Part shown: positions 11,474 through 22,559 of the stretch, piece by piece | Layout: every line of letters begins with the position of its first letter | How positions within the stretch are numbered: position 1 is the stretch's first letter | From: Strobilurus pachycystidiatus | Lineage: Eukaryota; Basidiomycota; Agaricomycetes; Agaricales; Physalacriaceae | Direction of reading: 5' to 3' | DNA length: 64,000 nucleotides | Assembly: GCA_019915135.1 (NCBI GenBank) | Contig: JAHLMK010000026.1 | Coordinates: forward strand, 58,501-122,500 | Position numbers and translations under genes: made by a program | Notes under the pieces: model-generated | Told to the model about the DNA's origin: nothing | The model's input: only the letters and a program-made list of their open reading frames with translations | The model's database searches: none

Positions 11474-13595
11474 ATGAAGACTCAAGGTCTGAGAGTGCAT
11501 CGACATCACGACAAGTCCTCCGACATTTCGGTTCGCTCCTACTATCGTGGTAACCAAGGTCGGCTCTGTCAGCGGGGCAGCGCGCCAATACAAGTCTCCC
11601 AAGCCCACGCAAATCGCCATACTCCAGCCGTAGATGTTGGAGACTCATTCGGAATGGACGTTGACGACTTCCCGATTCTGGACTCGACAGTCTCCGCCGA
11701 GAATATGCCCTTTCCGGTCGTCCATCAAGTCTTTGAGATGGTTCGTTTGGGTAGAGAGCGTCGCCTTCATAAGAATGCTGCCAAAGCTTCGTTGAAGAAG
11801 GTATGTCGTTGACTCCCAACAATTACAGAGTGCAATTGGCACCCCTGGTAGCTGCGTGAGCTGCACCGCTGGCGCGGGATTGGCGGCGGTCAAGATTACC
11901 GTCCCAAGTACCTGAACGAGTTGACACGGGGCAAAGGCCGCGGCGGTTATCAACATCCTTGCTGCCAATGCACTATAGATTTCCCTCTTGCTCCTGGCGA
12001 AACCGTCATCTCCCGCCCAGCTGTTTTCCGCTGCAAAGAATGTCATGCCACTTGCCTCGAATGTCGTTCGTGCATCGTGCGTCGTCATCTGTTGTTGCCG
12101 TGCCATGTGGTGCAGGTGCAATTATTCATTTCAGTCTCATCGCACCCGGTAACTAATTGTCTACAGGAGTGGAAGGGCGGGACCTTTGAGCGAACGCCTC
12201 TTCGCGCTCTTGGTCTACGAGTGCAACTTGGCCATGAAGATACCGACCAATGTCCTGTGCCCATCCCTGCCCACGAACAATTTGTGATCATCCACGACAA
12301 CGCACTTCATGAAGCCACGGTTGATTTTTGCGGCTGCGTCGAACAACAACCTCCACGCATACAACTCCTCCGTGCCGGGATGTTTCCCGCTACTGTGACG
12401 CGGCCGCGCACAGCAGTGACGTTCAAATCTCTCGAGCAATTCGATGCTCTAACTCTGGCTGGCAAGCTTTCGGCCTACGATTACTATAAGCACCTGGTGT
12501 ATAGAACGGATGCCGCGGGATTGTGCGTGCCTAAGGTATGCATGTTAGCTTGCTCTTCTGACGACGAATGTATTGATGGAATTGACAGGATCAATATAAA
12601 CCTTTCCTGCGAGTCGTTCGGCAATACCGCCATCTCACGCTGATGATGCAAGGTGGGAAGGGCTGCGAAGATGATGGTTATAGCAACGTCGGCATTGGCG
12701 AACTGGCTCTCAAGTGTCCTGCCTGTCCGCGCCCTGAAATCAACCTTCCGAAGAGTTGGCGTGACGTCCCACCCGACAAGGAGTAAGCTTGTGTTTCTCT
12801 TTATCTTCGGAGCGGGTCTTGACAAATCCACAGGTACCTGTACCAGCAGATCCAGGCCTCGGACGCCAACTTTCGTCTTCAAAGCCTTTTTCGCTCGACC
12901 GAAGAAGCCGACCCTGGCTTGCACACGGGCCAAGCCTATTTTGTCGAGGAGAAGGGATACAAGGAACATTACGCGAAATTTGCGACACAGACAGATGTAA
13001 GTTCTTCTCCTTCATCATATATTTAGCCTACCGCGGCTTACGCGTTCCTTGCGTATAGATCTCCACATGCAGTGGCTTCAAAACCCTGGCGCATGCCGAG
13101 TCGAAGAACTCCACCGGCCTACGTGCAACTGGTGTGGTGATGACCGCCTGCGCTCGTCACGAGATGGTTCCCGGGCAGGGAGTCGGCGACCTGCAGAAGG
13201 GAGAGCGGTTCGTCGCGTCATTGCATCTCATTTTTATTGCTCTAACTCTGGTATGGAAGATACTGCAATACCGACTACATTGTCGCCTCCGGTCTCTATC
13301 CCGTCAAAGTCAAGAAGGTCTTCCTCTCCTACGATGTTGCGTGCCAGTGGTTCGTCAAGATGGCAGAGCGATTCAAAGAGCTTCCCGAGAGGCTCTGGAT
13401 TCCTACCAATACAAAGATCGACGCAGGCGTGCCCAAGCTCCACTGCAAGGCGCACAAGATCATGTGTCAGTTACTCTTCTCGCTTGCTCTAATTATCGGC
13501 ATGGGCAGGACAGACGGAGAAGGTATCGAGCGGATGTGGGCGTTCCTTAACGGCTGCGCGGCAAGTACGAAAGAGATGGGTCCCGGGCATCGTCA
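11474..13595 (+). pseudogene. KDZ transposase, 3'-truncated by the tandem-duplication junction
   Basis: Same exons as the intact gene at 22,560-26,365 (11474-11800, 11852-12115, 12167-12535, 12589-12782, 12834-12996, 13059-13207, 13260-13595), with the CxC2 cluster and the catalytic core up to the MGPGHRH motif. The junction then joins it to the left end of unit 2. The frame stays open to 13,776 and would append ~60 unrelated residues, replacing the C-terminal ~480. The core acidic residues are present but the C-terminal domain is missing. Confidence 0.88.
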
Positions 13596-13810
13596 CTCCG
13601 GTGCGAGTACCTACTCCCTCCCAATTTTTGACGTTTTGGTCATTTTGAGCAATGTTCCAGCACGAGTGATTACAAGTATTCGGCTCGCCATCCGAGGTGC
13701 ACCAGTGCCCGAATCAGTGAGTTGTTGCATGCGCATCGTAAGAAAACTGCTCTCATGGAAATTGCCGAGGGCATGATAATGGGCATAGCCACCCAAGACA
13801 GTTTGGTTTC

Positions 13811-14432
13811 ATGCCGTCAACAGACTCCCAGCGGCGACAAGCTCAGGCTGCTGCCAGCACGAGATGGAGTGAAAGGTACGGCAAGGCAAAGCACTCTCAC
13901 TTGGGCAACTTACTGACTCAATACAGGAACAAGGAAACTCACAAGCGCCGACTTCGCGACCGCGACCGCTATCGAAAGCGCAAGGCAGAGGCCGAACGAT
14001 TTGAGCACAATCTAACGGCGTGAGTGGGCTACCAGCGTCTCTGGCACCATGCTCAACTTCCTCAGCATGTCTGATACAGCCGTCATGGACGAGCGTAATC
14101 GGGAATTTTACTACGCCCGCATCCACCGAGCACATCTCGACCTGCAACGCCTCATCAAAACGCGAACCCTCACTCAGCATGCCAAATTCCGAGCCAAGAG
14201 GACTTTGGGATCGAAGGACCCGTACAAGGTTATCTCAGCAGAGCACTCTGCTTTGTCCTTGCTGAACGACAACGCAAGCGACATGCTCAACAAGCTCGAG
14301 GACGGATACGCTGAATCCGCGGAGTGCGCCTTGGCCGTTCCTCTCTACGACAAAATTCACGAGGCATACCTTATGTCGGATAGTATTGTAGGTGTTCACG
14401 GCGCGCTACGTGCTAAGAGCACCACCTTCTGA
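13811..14432 (+). CDS. small basic-region protein, three exons (copy 2)
   Basis: Duplicate of the gene at 6,483-7,104. Exons 13811-13875, 13927-14019 and 14066-14432 encode the same 174 aa. The single nearby difference (13,767 G for 6,439 A) is upstream of the start. Context is identical except that the downstream LTR insertion is full length. Confidence 0.65.
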
Positions 14433-14916
14433 TATCACACCTTTATAGTAGCACACTCGTATCTCACACGTATCACATGCATTACGTCCATATTAGTATG
14501 CCTTTCATTGTAACAGTATATAGGTCCTAGCTAGTCGTAGTGTAGAGACACAAATCCACTACCCATCTGCACCGAGTCCGAGTCAGAGGCTCTAAGAGTC
14601 TCTGCACTTACATCTGGAGCCCACCGCTCGTCGAACGTCGACCGGCCTTCAGAACCGCTGTTGTCGTCCATTTCCATTTTCATATTTCCATCCGTTGCCG
14701 CCGACACTCGTTAAACGACATACAGCCAGCTGTCATTGCTCACCCGTTCCACATACTCCCGTTGTTCCTTCCCTTCCTTTCCGCCAATATTTCCATCTGT
14801 ACTCCGCCTGCAGCATCATCGGTGCTGACCGACAGTCCCTCGCTTCCCTTCCCATCCGCCAGACCACCATCACCGCCATCTGCAGACACCTCTGATCCCA
14901 GAACGCATGGTGCCGA

Positions 14917-16276
14917 ATGCCGTCCTCTGAAGGTCTTGACAATTTGCCGAGTCGTCGACACAAGCGCGCACCACGTTTCTACTCCGATGAACCTGAAGAT
15001 TTTGAAGACTTTCTTCAGGACTTCCGGGTACTAGCCAGAGAACACGGACTTACCAGTCGCGAGAAGGTCCATGGCATCATCCGCTACGCTGACCGCGACA
15101 CTCGAGAGTACTGGAAGTCCTTTGATGGCTACGACAACCGGGTCAGTCGCTGCGATTGGCCAACCTTCAAGGAGGAACTCACCTACCGCTATACCACACG
15201 CGCTCTCGACGATCTCATCCGCGACCCACAGTGGAAAAGAATGTCATCATGCCGTGACCTCAAGCGCTACCACTGCCATTTTCAGGTTGCTTCCCGACGT
15301 CTGAAGAGCGGTGTCGTTACGAAGCGAGAGTTGCGCCGATACTTTTGGAAGTGTGTTCCGTATAGTCTCCGAGACCGCCTCTCCGCACACATAGCTCGGT
15401 ATGACAGGTCATGGGATGGAGATTCCGCTCCAGAAATTGCCGCAGTCCTGGATGCCGCCCGGTACCGTATGGGCAATGATTCCGACGATGAAGAGGATGA
15501 TGAAGAGGATTCCGACGAGGAAGAAGACACTGATGTCGAGGAGAGTCTTGAGGGAGAAGAGGAGGGTGAGTTCAGCCAAGAGGAGAGAGATGAAGAGGAC
15601 GCACCCGATGAAAGCACCGCCGAAACCGACACTACTAGCACCAGCACCGACACTGAAACCGAGGTGGATACCTACACCAACACCAACACTGACAGCAGCA
15701 CCGACACCGAGAGCAGCGCCACCATCAGCACCACTACCGATACCGAGTTGACTCCACCCCAGCATTTCCATCCATTCCCGCTGTTCGAGAGGACTGTGTT
15801 CTGCTCAGGTGTTGCGCCACAAGTTCCACAGAATGATGCGGATGACTGGATCTCTTTGATAGAGACATTGAAGGTAGAAGAAGACGATGAATTAGCCGCA
15901 GAGATGACGAGAGAGGGGCAAATTTCTCTGACGATCCATCTCCAAACTCACCTAGCTGCACTCCCTTTATGACCGGCCCAGCCTCGCCCTCGGTGAACGC
16001 CAACCTCGGAAACGTTGTCGACTTCATCAAGGGAGAGCGCCAATCCCCTGAGCTCACCCTCGAAACCCTGAACAAGTAAGTTCGTCCCCCGACCATCGGG
16101 CAGAACAAGGAGCTAATGATCATCTACTCAGCAGTAGGTCCTCCTACGACCCTACGTGCCACATGGGCTGTCACCCGTGCCCCCATTTGTTCAGAGTTGT
16201 TGCGCCAACATTCCAGGCGGTCTCCCGTGCCTCCGGAAGCGGGACGGCGGCAAAACCGTCAACCTCAACCGGCTGA
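14917..16276 (+). pseudogene. gag-like protein with acidic tail (copy 2)
   Basis: Duplicate of 7,589-8,948, with the same first frame (351 codons to 15,972) and the same frame break. The break therefore predates the duplication. Two base changes separate the copies (15,636 and 16,203). The 3' flank holds the full LTR retrotransposon instead of a solo LTR. Confidence 0.6.
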
Positions 16277-16453
16277 AGCGTTGAAGGCCCCGCGCTGCGC
16301 AGTCCTTTCAGAGAACGCCACGTTCATTTAGTTTGTTATCTTTTGCTTTCTGATCTCACTTGACCTGGACTTTTTCCACGCAATGTTTGATGTGACCTCG
16401 TTTTTACTCCTCGCTCTATGATAGCTCATTCACATCCCTGTTTAATTCCTTTC

Positions 16454-17545
16454 TGTTAGCGTCCGTCCTAGGATCCTAAGTAGGTCGGGCCGTCTATCGA
16501 GATCGAGGGTGTTCCGCTGGCAGGAATCAACACGAGCGAGGGTCGAGATGTCAATCAGACGGACTCCCCGAGTCGTCTATTGGTCTGTTCTTCGCGAGAG
16601 GTCGTTCACTTTAGAGATCGACCCGGTCGATATCTTAAGGGGACGGTCTGTTTGGATGAGGAGACGGGGACGAGAACGAAGAACGGGATGGTTAAACGTA
16701 AAGTCCACTCTAAGGTTTTACAAGTATGATAGCGCTGTATTTATACGTCGGGCGGCGGGACCGCGCTGTCCCGCCATCTACCCAAAAGGGCGCTCCTGAC
16801 TCATTCTCCAAACATCGAGAACCTTCTTCAAGGTTCCGGCTAAAAGCGTAAACGACCCAGGCCTATCCGGCGATGGCGGGTTGTCAGCCGACGCGGCGGG
16901 AGTCGATGCCGATCAGCGGCGGGATTCACCCATGCGGTCGCGAAGGCGGAATCGATGGCGATGGGCGCGATAGGGCGGGCGGTATCATGGGAGCGCGTGG
17001 TGCTTCTTCTCAAGAAGCGCCAGCCAGCTCTACCAGAGGAGAGAGCCCTCGTGAACATAGTTGTGCGAGGGGCGGGCGACCGGGAAAGGTCCTCGGCCGA
17101 GCGGAGACGGTCGGGCGCGCCTTTCTCCTACGGTGGTCGACCGCCCTGCTGAGTCTAGACTCGTACGAGCGAGTTCGGTAGGTGATGTGGCGAGAGTATT
17201 CCTTCGGGCTTCCCTGTAGTCGGACCGAGTGATCCGGATGTGGGCGCGTATGTTACTTAGTTCGCTAGGGTTTCCCTGAGGTGTCGAAATGACGGAGAGA
17301 GTCCGCAACCTGATTGCGCTGGCTTCTCGTAAGGTCGTATCCAATGGTACGTTTGCAGGGGGAGGGAGGAAGACGGTGCTTCCGCGGAGGTGATATCCGT
17401 GAACGGAGTTCGTAGTGGAACAAGATATAGGTTTCGCCCGCGGGTACACTCCTCGAGCGCCCCGAGGGGTTTCCGACGACCTTTCGGGAACCAGGAGGAT
17501 GGCAAGGCCTTGTGCCTGTCGGACACCCGGACCAAGATCATAACA
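16454..17545 (-). repeat. 3' LTR of the retrotransposon
   Basis: Downstream LTR in element orientation; TGTTA...TAACA, 1,092 bp. Differs from the other LTR at 16,778 (C for T). The purine-rich tract borders it at 17,548-17,561. Confidence 0.85.
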
Positions 17546-17561
17546 ATATCTCCTCTTCAAG
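17546..17561 (-). other. polypurine tract
   Basis: On the minus strand GAAGAGGAGA lies 3 nt before the TGTTA start of the 3' LTR. This is the usual place for plus-strand priming and agrees with minus-strand orientation. Confidence 0.6.
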
Positions 17562-18192
17562 ATTCTTGTCCCCAAGAATTGCAAAGGACAAATCCATTTG
17601 CTTGCGCGGAGCCCGGTCCTCTCGGCGATCGATATCACCGATCGACGCTTTGAGAACCGGGAATTCGGGACCGGGACAGGCGGGGTGTGGCGCAGAGTGA
17701 ATACCTGCGCCACCTTCTGCGCTAACCGTGCGTCTAAGAAATCTTTTCGAAAACTCGAGGACCGGGACAGGCGAGTCCCTATGAATGGTTGTGAAATGAT
17801 AGATCGATCTGTCGGGTAAGATATGTTCCCGTTGTGTGGCGATCGCCTGGAAATGCGAGTATTTGGGTGTCGATTCGTCCTAAATTTGGCGATCCCAGTT
17901 CTGGGGGAACGATGCGATCGTGTTCTCCTATTCGCTTTCGGTGTTTCGGGGGTCTGCGGCTGCCACCCAATCTCAGAGCCTCGCTCTTCTGCGAGGTACA
18001 ACCGGTCCCGCCTCGCGGTCGTTTGTCCTCATGTTTTCGTCGTAGCTGTCGACGGTCCTCCCTGAGGCCGCCGCCTTTCCAGAATCGAATCGACCCTTCG
18101 TTACCCAAGTCTGACGCCCTTTTAAAGGGAGGACGGGGCTGCGAAGTCGCCACCCGCCCGCCTTCGTTCGTTTCGCCCGTATCGCTGCCGCC

Positions 18193-19665
18193 ATGTCCGT
18201 TTCCTCCAACCCTTCCAAGCCAGTCGCTGTCGATCCCACCTTGTCCCACTTCTGGTTAGGCGCGGAGCTCCTGGACGTGGCCATCCCGCGGCAGTTGTCA
18301 CATATTACGGAGGCGGCGAAGGACGAGATTCATGATGCGCTGGCAGGGCCTGCGCTCTTGATTTCTCTAGCGGTCCAGTCGGGGATCCTATGCGACGCGG
18401 TCGTAGATGGGTCGGACGTCCCAGCGTTGGAACGCTGGGCGGAGATTCGGGTCCCGTTGGTGCGTGCGGGTCGTCGAGGGGTCCTCGGGCGTGCTCTGAT
18501 TCTTTACTTCTTTGGATAGGAATCCCTGTGTCGTGTGACGGCAGAGCTACGAGCTTGGGGTTGTATCCTCTGGGCTCGTCCAGAGCTCCGAGACGTAGTC
18601 ATCTGCCTGAAGTGCGTTGTCCAACTGGACCTGATGTTCGACCTAGGCGTTACCGAGGGAATTTTCGCCGAGGCTCTTCACTGGTGGGACTCGGATTCTC
18701 ATCCCTTGGACCTGTCCATCCTTCAGGTCACTTGTTGGGAGAGGGAGGACCCCCCGGTCTTCGCTTCCCTGGCGTACGAACCGTCGGAAGGGGACGACGC
18801 TTTCGAGGGGCGATGGGATCCTCCTCGTTCTTCCATGAGGCCGACCCAGCTTAGCGTTGTCCGCCCCGTCGCCGAGCCTTCTCTTGTTGTGCCATCGGTC
18901 GTCGTAGAGCCCAAGTCTTTGGACTGGTTCGAGGCATCGTACGAGGATGACGATGCGATTTCTTGGGGCGTGGACTCGACGCCTTCGTTGGAGACGGACT
19001 CGCGATCTTCGGCACCATCCCTCGAACTCCCCGAGTTCGAAGAGACGGTGTGTTTCCCTCTTCATATAGTTTGTCGTATGTCTTTTGCTGAATTCTTTGC
19101 CTTCTAGATTTCGGAGGTCGAGACGTTTGTGGCCGCCGCAGATCCAGTACCCTATGAGGTCCGCTTGTTCCCCGAACAAGACTGTCGTTCCTGCTCCCAG
19201 TCGGGCCAACCCGAAAGTCATCCGTGTTTCTTTCGTCTGGACCAGTGGGCGTGGAAGGCGGGGAGTTTTGCCTGTGTGTGCTGTCGAACTCGGGGGGTTC
19301 TGTGCTCGCTGGCTTTGGTCCTGCGATCCTCTCGTGAGGCTCAAGATGCGCTCCGAGCTTGTGTTGCTATTGGGGATAGTCGGGGTGGTTACGAGTGGCA
19401 CTTGCGCACTCAACGCTTCCTTCGCGATGTGAACTATGAGTTCCCGGAGGCGTATTACACCGGCCATTACTTCGAGACGGGGAAGTCGATGGAGGGGAAG
19501 AGGTTCTCCTGGGTTTGTCCGCTTCATGGGACTGGGGAGGGCGATGCAGCGTTTGACGAACTTCCCGAGTATCATTCTCGGTCGGAGTTTCGTCCTCCTC
19601 GGGGTCCCCGGAAGGCGCCACGCCCTTCTCAGAGTTTCCCCTTTCTGCCTCATCGTCGAGTGTGA
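18193..19665 (+). CDS. antisense passenger gene: 450-aa Cys-containing protein, three exons
   Basis: Exons 18193-18459, 18520-19047 and 19108-19665, all with phase-0 GT-AG introns (60 nt each), encode 450 aa opposite to the retrotransposon's own transcript. The middle is acidic and Ser/Pro-rich. Residues ~280-340 contain DCRSCSQSGQPESHPC and FACVCCRTRGVLCSLA, a Cys pattern suggesting a metal-binding module. A WHLRTQRFLRDVNYEF segment and a basic Pro-rich tail follow. I do not recognise a family. The introns are in antisense, so the element's genomic RNA would not be spliced there. That explains how a spliced gene can be carried by an LTR element. Its promoter must lie in 17,546-18,192 or the 3' LTR. 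Confidence 0.75.
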
Positions 19666-19786
19666 GGAGGTTTGTGTGTTGATCTTTGGTGTATGATCAG
19701 GTTATTTGTTCGGGTGTCCTATAGCGATTTTCCGTAGTAGTTATATGTGTCCGTTTGAATGATAAGTTCGTGGTCGTTCCGCTCGT

Positions 19787-20167
19787 CTAGGTTCGAAGGG
19801 GGAGCTGGGGGCAGTTCCGTCGATAGTGTCCCACACGTCGACACTGGAAGCATTCCGTGGTGATCGCTTGCTGGTTCCTTGGACGAGGGGGGTTTCCAAT
19901 GTGACGCGGGACGGGTGGGTGCGTACGGAACGAGTGGAGGACGCGTTCCGCGACTTGATCTACATCGCGTCGTACTAGGACGGGATTGATGGTAGGGGGC
20001 CTCGGGAGGAAGGGGCGGGACGGGGTTATGAAGTGGTTGTTCCTCTGAAGCGGTGAGGATCCCCGATCCCCACCCTTCAGCCTGGTCTCCAGTAGCCAGA
20101 CGCATCTCCCCAGGAGTGCGAGGGCGATTGCGGTCGTTACAGCGCCCGCTAATTCGAGGTGGTTCAT
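19787..20167 (-). CDS. 126-aa gag-like protein with N-terminal hydrophobic segment and CCHC knuckle
   Basis: The first ATG inside the 5' LTR opens a 126-codon frame. Residues ~7-26 are hydrophobic (AGAVTTAIALALLGRCVWLL), like a membrane segment. Residues ~105-118 read CFQCRRVGHYRRNC, a CX2CX4HX4C zinc knuckle as in retroelement nucleocapsid proteins. There is no capsid-length region and no pol. It is probably the minimal or decayed gag of a non-autonomous element. The membrane-like start is unusual for a gag. Confidence 0.65.
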   Translation of the reverse strand: MNHLELAGAVTTAIALALLGRCVWLLETRLKGGDRGSSPLQRNNHFITPSRPFLPRPPTINPVLVRRDVDQVAERVLHSFRTHPPVPRHIGNPPRPRNQQAITTECFQCRRVGHYRRNCPQLPLRT

Positions 20168-20197
20168 CGTGGCGTGTTATTCCTGGGAGCGATAGTA

Positions 20198-20211
20198 GAG
20201 AGTGGACTTAT
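20198..20211 (-). other. primer-binding site for self-priming
   Basis: On the minus strand the sequence just inside the 5' LTR reads ATAAGTCCACTCTC. Its AAGTCCACTCT is perfectly complementary over 11 nt to AGAGTGGACTT in the LTR. It does not begin with the TGG expected for a tRNA-CCA primer. This supports self-priming as known for Tf1/sushi-type Ty3-like elements. Confidence 0.7.
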
Positions 20212-21303
20212 TGTTAGCGTCCGTCCTAGGATCCTAAGTAGGTCGGGCCGTCTATCGAGATCGAGGGTGTTCCGCTGGCAGGAATCAACACGAGCGAGGG
20301 TCGAGATGTCAATCAGACGGACTCCCCGAGTCGTCTATTGGTCTGTTCTTCGCGAGAGGTCGTTCACTTTAGAGATCGACCCGGTCGATATCTTAAGGGG
20401 ACGGTCTGTTTGGATGAGGAGACGGGGACGAGAACGAAGAACGGGATGGTTAAACGTAAAGTCCACTCTAAGGTTTTACAAGTATGATAGCGCTGTATTT
20501 ATACGTCGGGCGGCGGGACCGCGCTGTCCCGCCATTTACCCAAAAGGGCGCTCCTGACTCATTCTCCAAACATCGAGAACCTTCTTCAAGGTTCCGGCTA
20601 AAAGCGTAAACGACCCAGGCCTATCCGGCGATGGCGGGTTGTCAGCCGACGCGGCGGGAGTCGATGCCGATCAGCGGCGGGATTCACCCATGCGGTCGCG
20701 AAGGCGGAATCGATGGCGATGGGCGCGATAGGGCGGGCGGTATCATGGGAGCGCGTGGTGCTTCTTCTCAAGAAGCGCCAGCCAGCTCTACCAGAGGAGA
20801 GAGCCCTCGTGAACATAGTTGTGCGAGGGGCGGGCGACCGGGAAAGGTCCTCGGCCGAGCGGAGACGGTCGGGCGCGCCTTTCTCCTACGGTGGTCGACC
20901 GCCCTGCTGAGTCTAGACTCGTACGAGCGAGTTCGGTAGGTGATGTGGCGAGAGTATTCCTTCGGGCTTCCCTGTAGTCGGACCGAGTGATCCGGATGTG
21001 GGCGCGTATGTTACTTAGTTCGCTAGGGTTTCCCTGAGGTGTCGAAATGACGGAGAGAGTCCGCAACCTGATTGCGCTGGCTTCTCGTAAGGTCGTATCC
21101 AATGGTACGTTTGCAGGGGGAGGGAGGAAGACGGTGCTTCCGCGGAGGTGATATCCGTGAACGGAGTTCGTAGTGGAACAAGATATAGGTTTCGCCCGCG
21201 GGTACACTCCTCGAGCGCCCCGAGGGGTTTCCGACGACCTTTCGGGAACCAGGAGGATGGCAAGGCCTTGTGCCTGTCGGACACCCGGACCAAGATCATA
21301 ACA
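20212..21303 (-). repeat. 5' LTR of the retrotransposon
   Basis: In element orientation this is the upstream LTR. It contains the TATA box at 20,496-20,504, the predicted transcript start at 20,469 and therefore a U5/R part of ~258 bp (20,469-20,212). The U3 part is ~834 bp. Confidence 0.85.
20459..20504 (-). promoter_or_regulatory. LTR core promoter: TATA box and predicted transcript start
   Basis: Read on the minus strand, GTATAAATA is followed 34 nt downstream (counting from the first T of TATAAA) by AGAGTGGACTT. That 11-mer is the exact complement of the primer-binding site just inside this LTR. In Tf1-type self-priming elements the first ~11 nt of the mRNA pair with the primer-binding site, so this is the expected start of transcription. 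The same motif is in all three LTR copies. Confidence 0.7.
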
Positions 21304-21763
21304 CTTTCATTCCCTCGTATCATCTTGGTACCCATTCATTTCTCTGCGCCGTGGCGTTATCACTTAGTTATGTATCTTCTGTTTTCTATGATTGTACCCG
21401 GTTGAAACATCTTGACAATGATAAATGCAGTGTGCCCGTGATCCGTGAGTCAGCGTGATAACAGTTGAGCCTAGACTTGCGGCCCTTCTCTCTTCCCCTA
21501 TTCAATTTTTCCCACATCTTTCCCATTCAAACCCACACCTTGTCCGTCCTCCAACCAAGTCGCCGTCTGTCCAAACGATACGTCTCAAGAGTTTCTCTTC
21601 GCAGCACGATCCACAGCCTTCTTTTATTGAACGCAACCCACCAGTCTCGCCAGCATCCGAACACGCCCAGAAAACGCCAAGAATACGGCCGTCTCATACT
21701 GCGACATCCTCAAGCAAGCGAGAGCATTGTGCAACAAGAAACAAATGACTTTCTGAACAACTA

Positions 21764-22352
21764 CTACAGATACAGTGGGTATCTGTACCTTTCGTGCGTA
21801 AAGTCTAACATAACCCACATCTCGAAGTCATCAAGAACCTCAATCAGCGGCGTCGTGGACCGAGAGAACTCCAGCCCGAGACGCGCCCGAACCTTCTTCT
21901 CCTTCCTGCGGCTACCAACGGCGGCCCGAACCAAGTCGGCTAACGCCAATGTGACTTCCTGCCAATTGGTTCAATACATACTTCGGCAAACAACCAGAGA
22001 ACCGACCTTGCAGCGCGCCTCGCGACGCTCGCGCTCCTCGGGGTACAGCAAGAACCAGATCTCAAACAAGCCGAGCAAGTATTCGTCGCGGTCACAGCCA
22101 GGCGCCCCGGCCACAACGCGCGTCAAACCGTCCACCTCTTCGAGGAGCATATTGTATTGCCCGCGGTGAAATTTGAACTCGCTGGTCTCATGGTGAGCAG
22201 GGAGCAGTCCGTCGAGACCAGCGTACTCACGTTCTAACCCAGGCAGGGGCTTGCAACGCGCCTACAACATGGAGGGACTGCAAAGCCCAGGTCAACTCGG
22301 TGCCTTCACCTTGCGTAGCGTTCGCGATGTACTGAGAGATGATGGGCGGCAT
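21764..22352 (-). CDS. unknown 163-aa protein, divergent to KDZ gene (copy 2)
   Basis: Duplicate of 10,678-11,266; minus-strand exons 22352-22231, 22181-22007 and 21958-21764. The only difference (22,064 A versus 10,978 G) is a silent change in a Phe codon. It lies head to head with the intact KDZ transposase gene at 22,560. Confidence 0.6.
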
Positions 22353-22559
22353 GGTGTTTGGGAGGGAGATCGAGAACCAAGATACGGTTTATAAGGAGAA
22401 TAAGACTCATACGTCAAAGGTGGGTGTTCGCGGTCACCCGTTTGGGTTGTGTGACTTGACGTGCCGCATTCGCAGAGGCAGAACCGCCACTCTCGCAAAT
22501 ATCTTTCTCTCGCGCCTTCCCCTCCCTCCGCTGACCACGATCCTTCCATCTGACTCGTC

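Larger units (their letters stand above)
6268..13595 (+). repeat. tandem duplication unit 1 (7.3 kb, solo-LTR form)
   Basis: This interval is repeated, almost base for base, by 13,596-24,681. The offset is 7,328 bp left of the LTR and 11,086 bp right of it. It holds a small basic-region gene, a gag-like gene, a solo LTR, a minus-strand 163-aa gene and the 5' part of a KDZ transposase gene. Outside the LTR I found only four base differences from unit 2 (6439 A/13767 G, 8308 C/15636 T, 8875 T/16203 C, 10978 G/22064 A). The duplication is therefore recent, and the differences argue against an assembly echo. The junction at 13,595/13,596 has at most 1-2 bp of microhomology. Confidence 0.93.
16454..21303 (-). 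mobile_element. LTR retrotransposon, 4,850 bp, short gag-like ORF and antisense intron-containing gene
   Basis: Two 1,092-bp LTRs (TGTTA...TAACA) flank a 2,666-bp interior, with CTTTC target duplications at 16449-16453 and 21304-21308. Minus-strand orientation is supported by a CCHC gag-like ORF starting 45 bp inside the right LTR, a purine-rich tract next to the left LTR, and a primer-binding site next to the right LTR. I see no protease, RT, RNase H or integrase, so it is non-autonomous. The LTRs differ at one position (16,778 C, 20,536 T), so insertion was recent. A spliced plus-strand gene occupies over half of the interior. Confidence 0.9.

Noticed and set aside
17030..18001. 323-codon minus-strand frame crossing the 3' LTR border
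   Set aside because: Arg/Ser/Pro-rich, low-complexity translation in GC-rich DNA, with no motif. It spans the LTR edge and is shorter in the other LTR copies, so it is a composition artefact.
18643..19653. 336-codon minus-strand frame opposite the passenger gene
   Set aside because: It lies wholly opposite the spliced plus-strand gene, is Arg-rich and has no domain. The plus-strand exons have clean introns and protein-like sequence.
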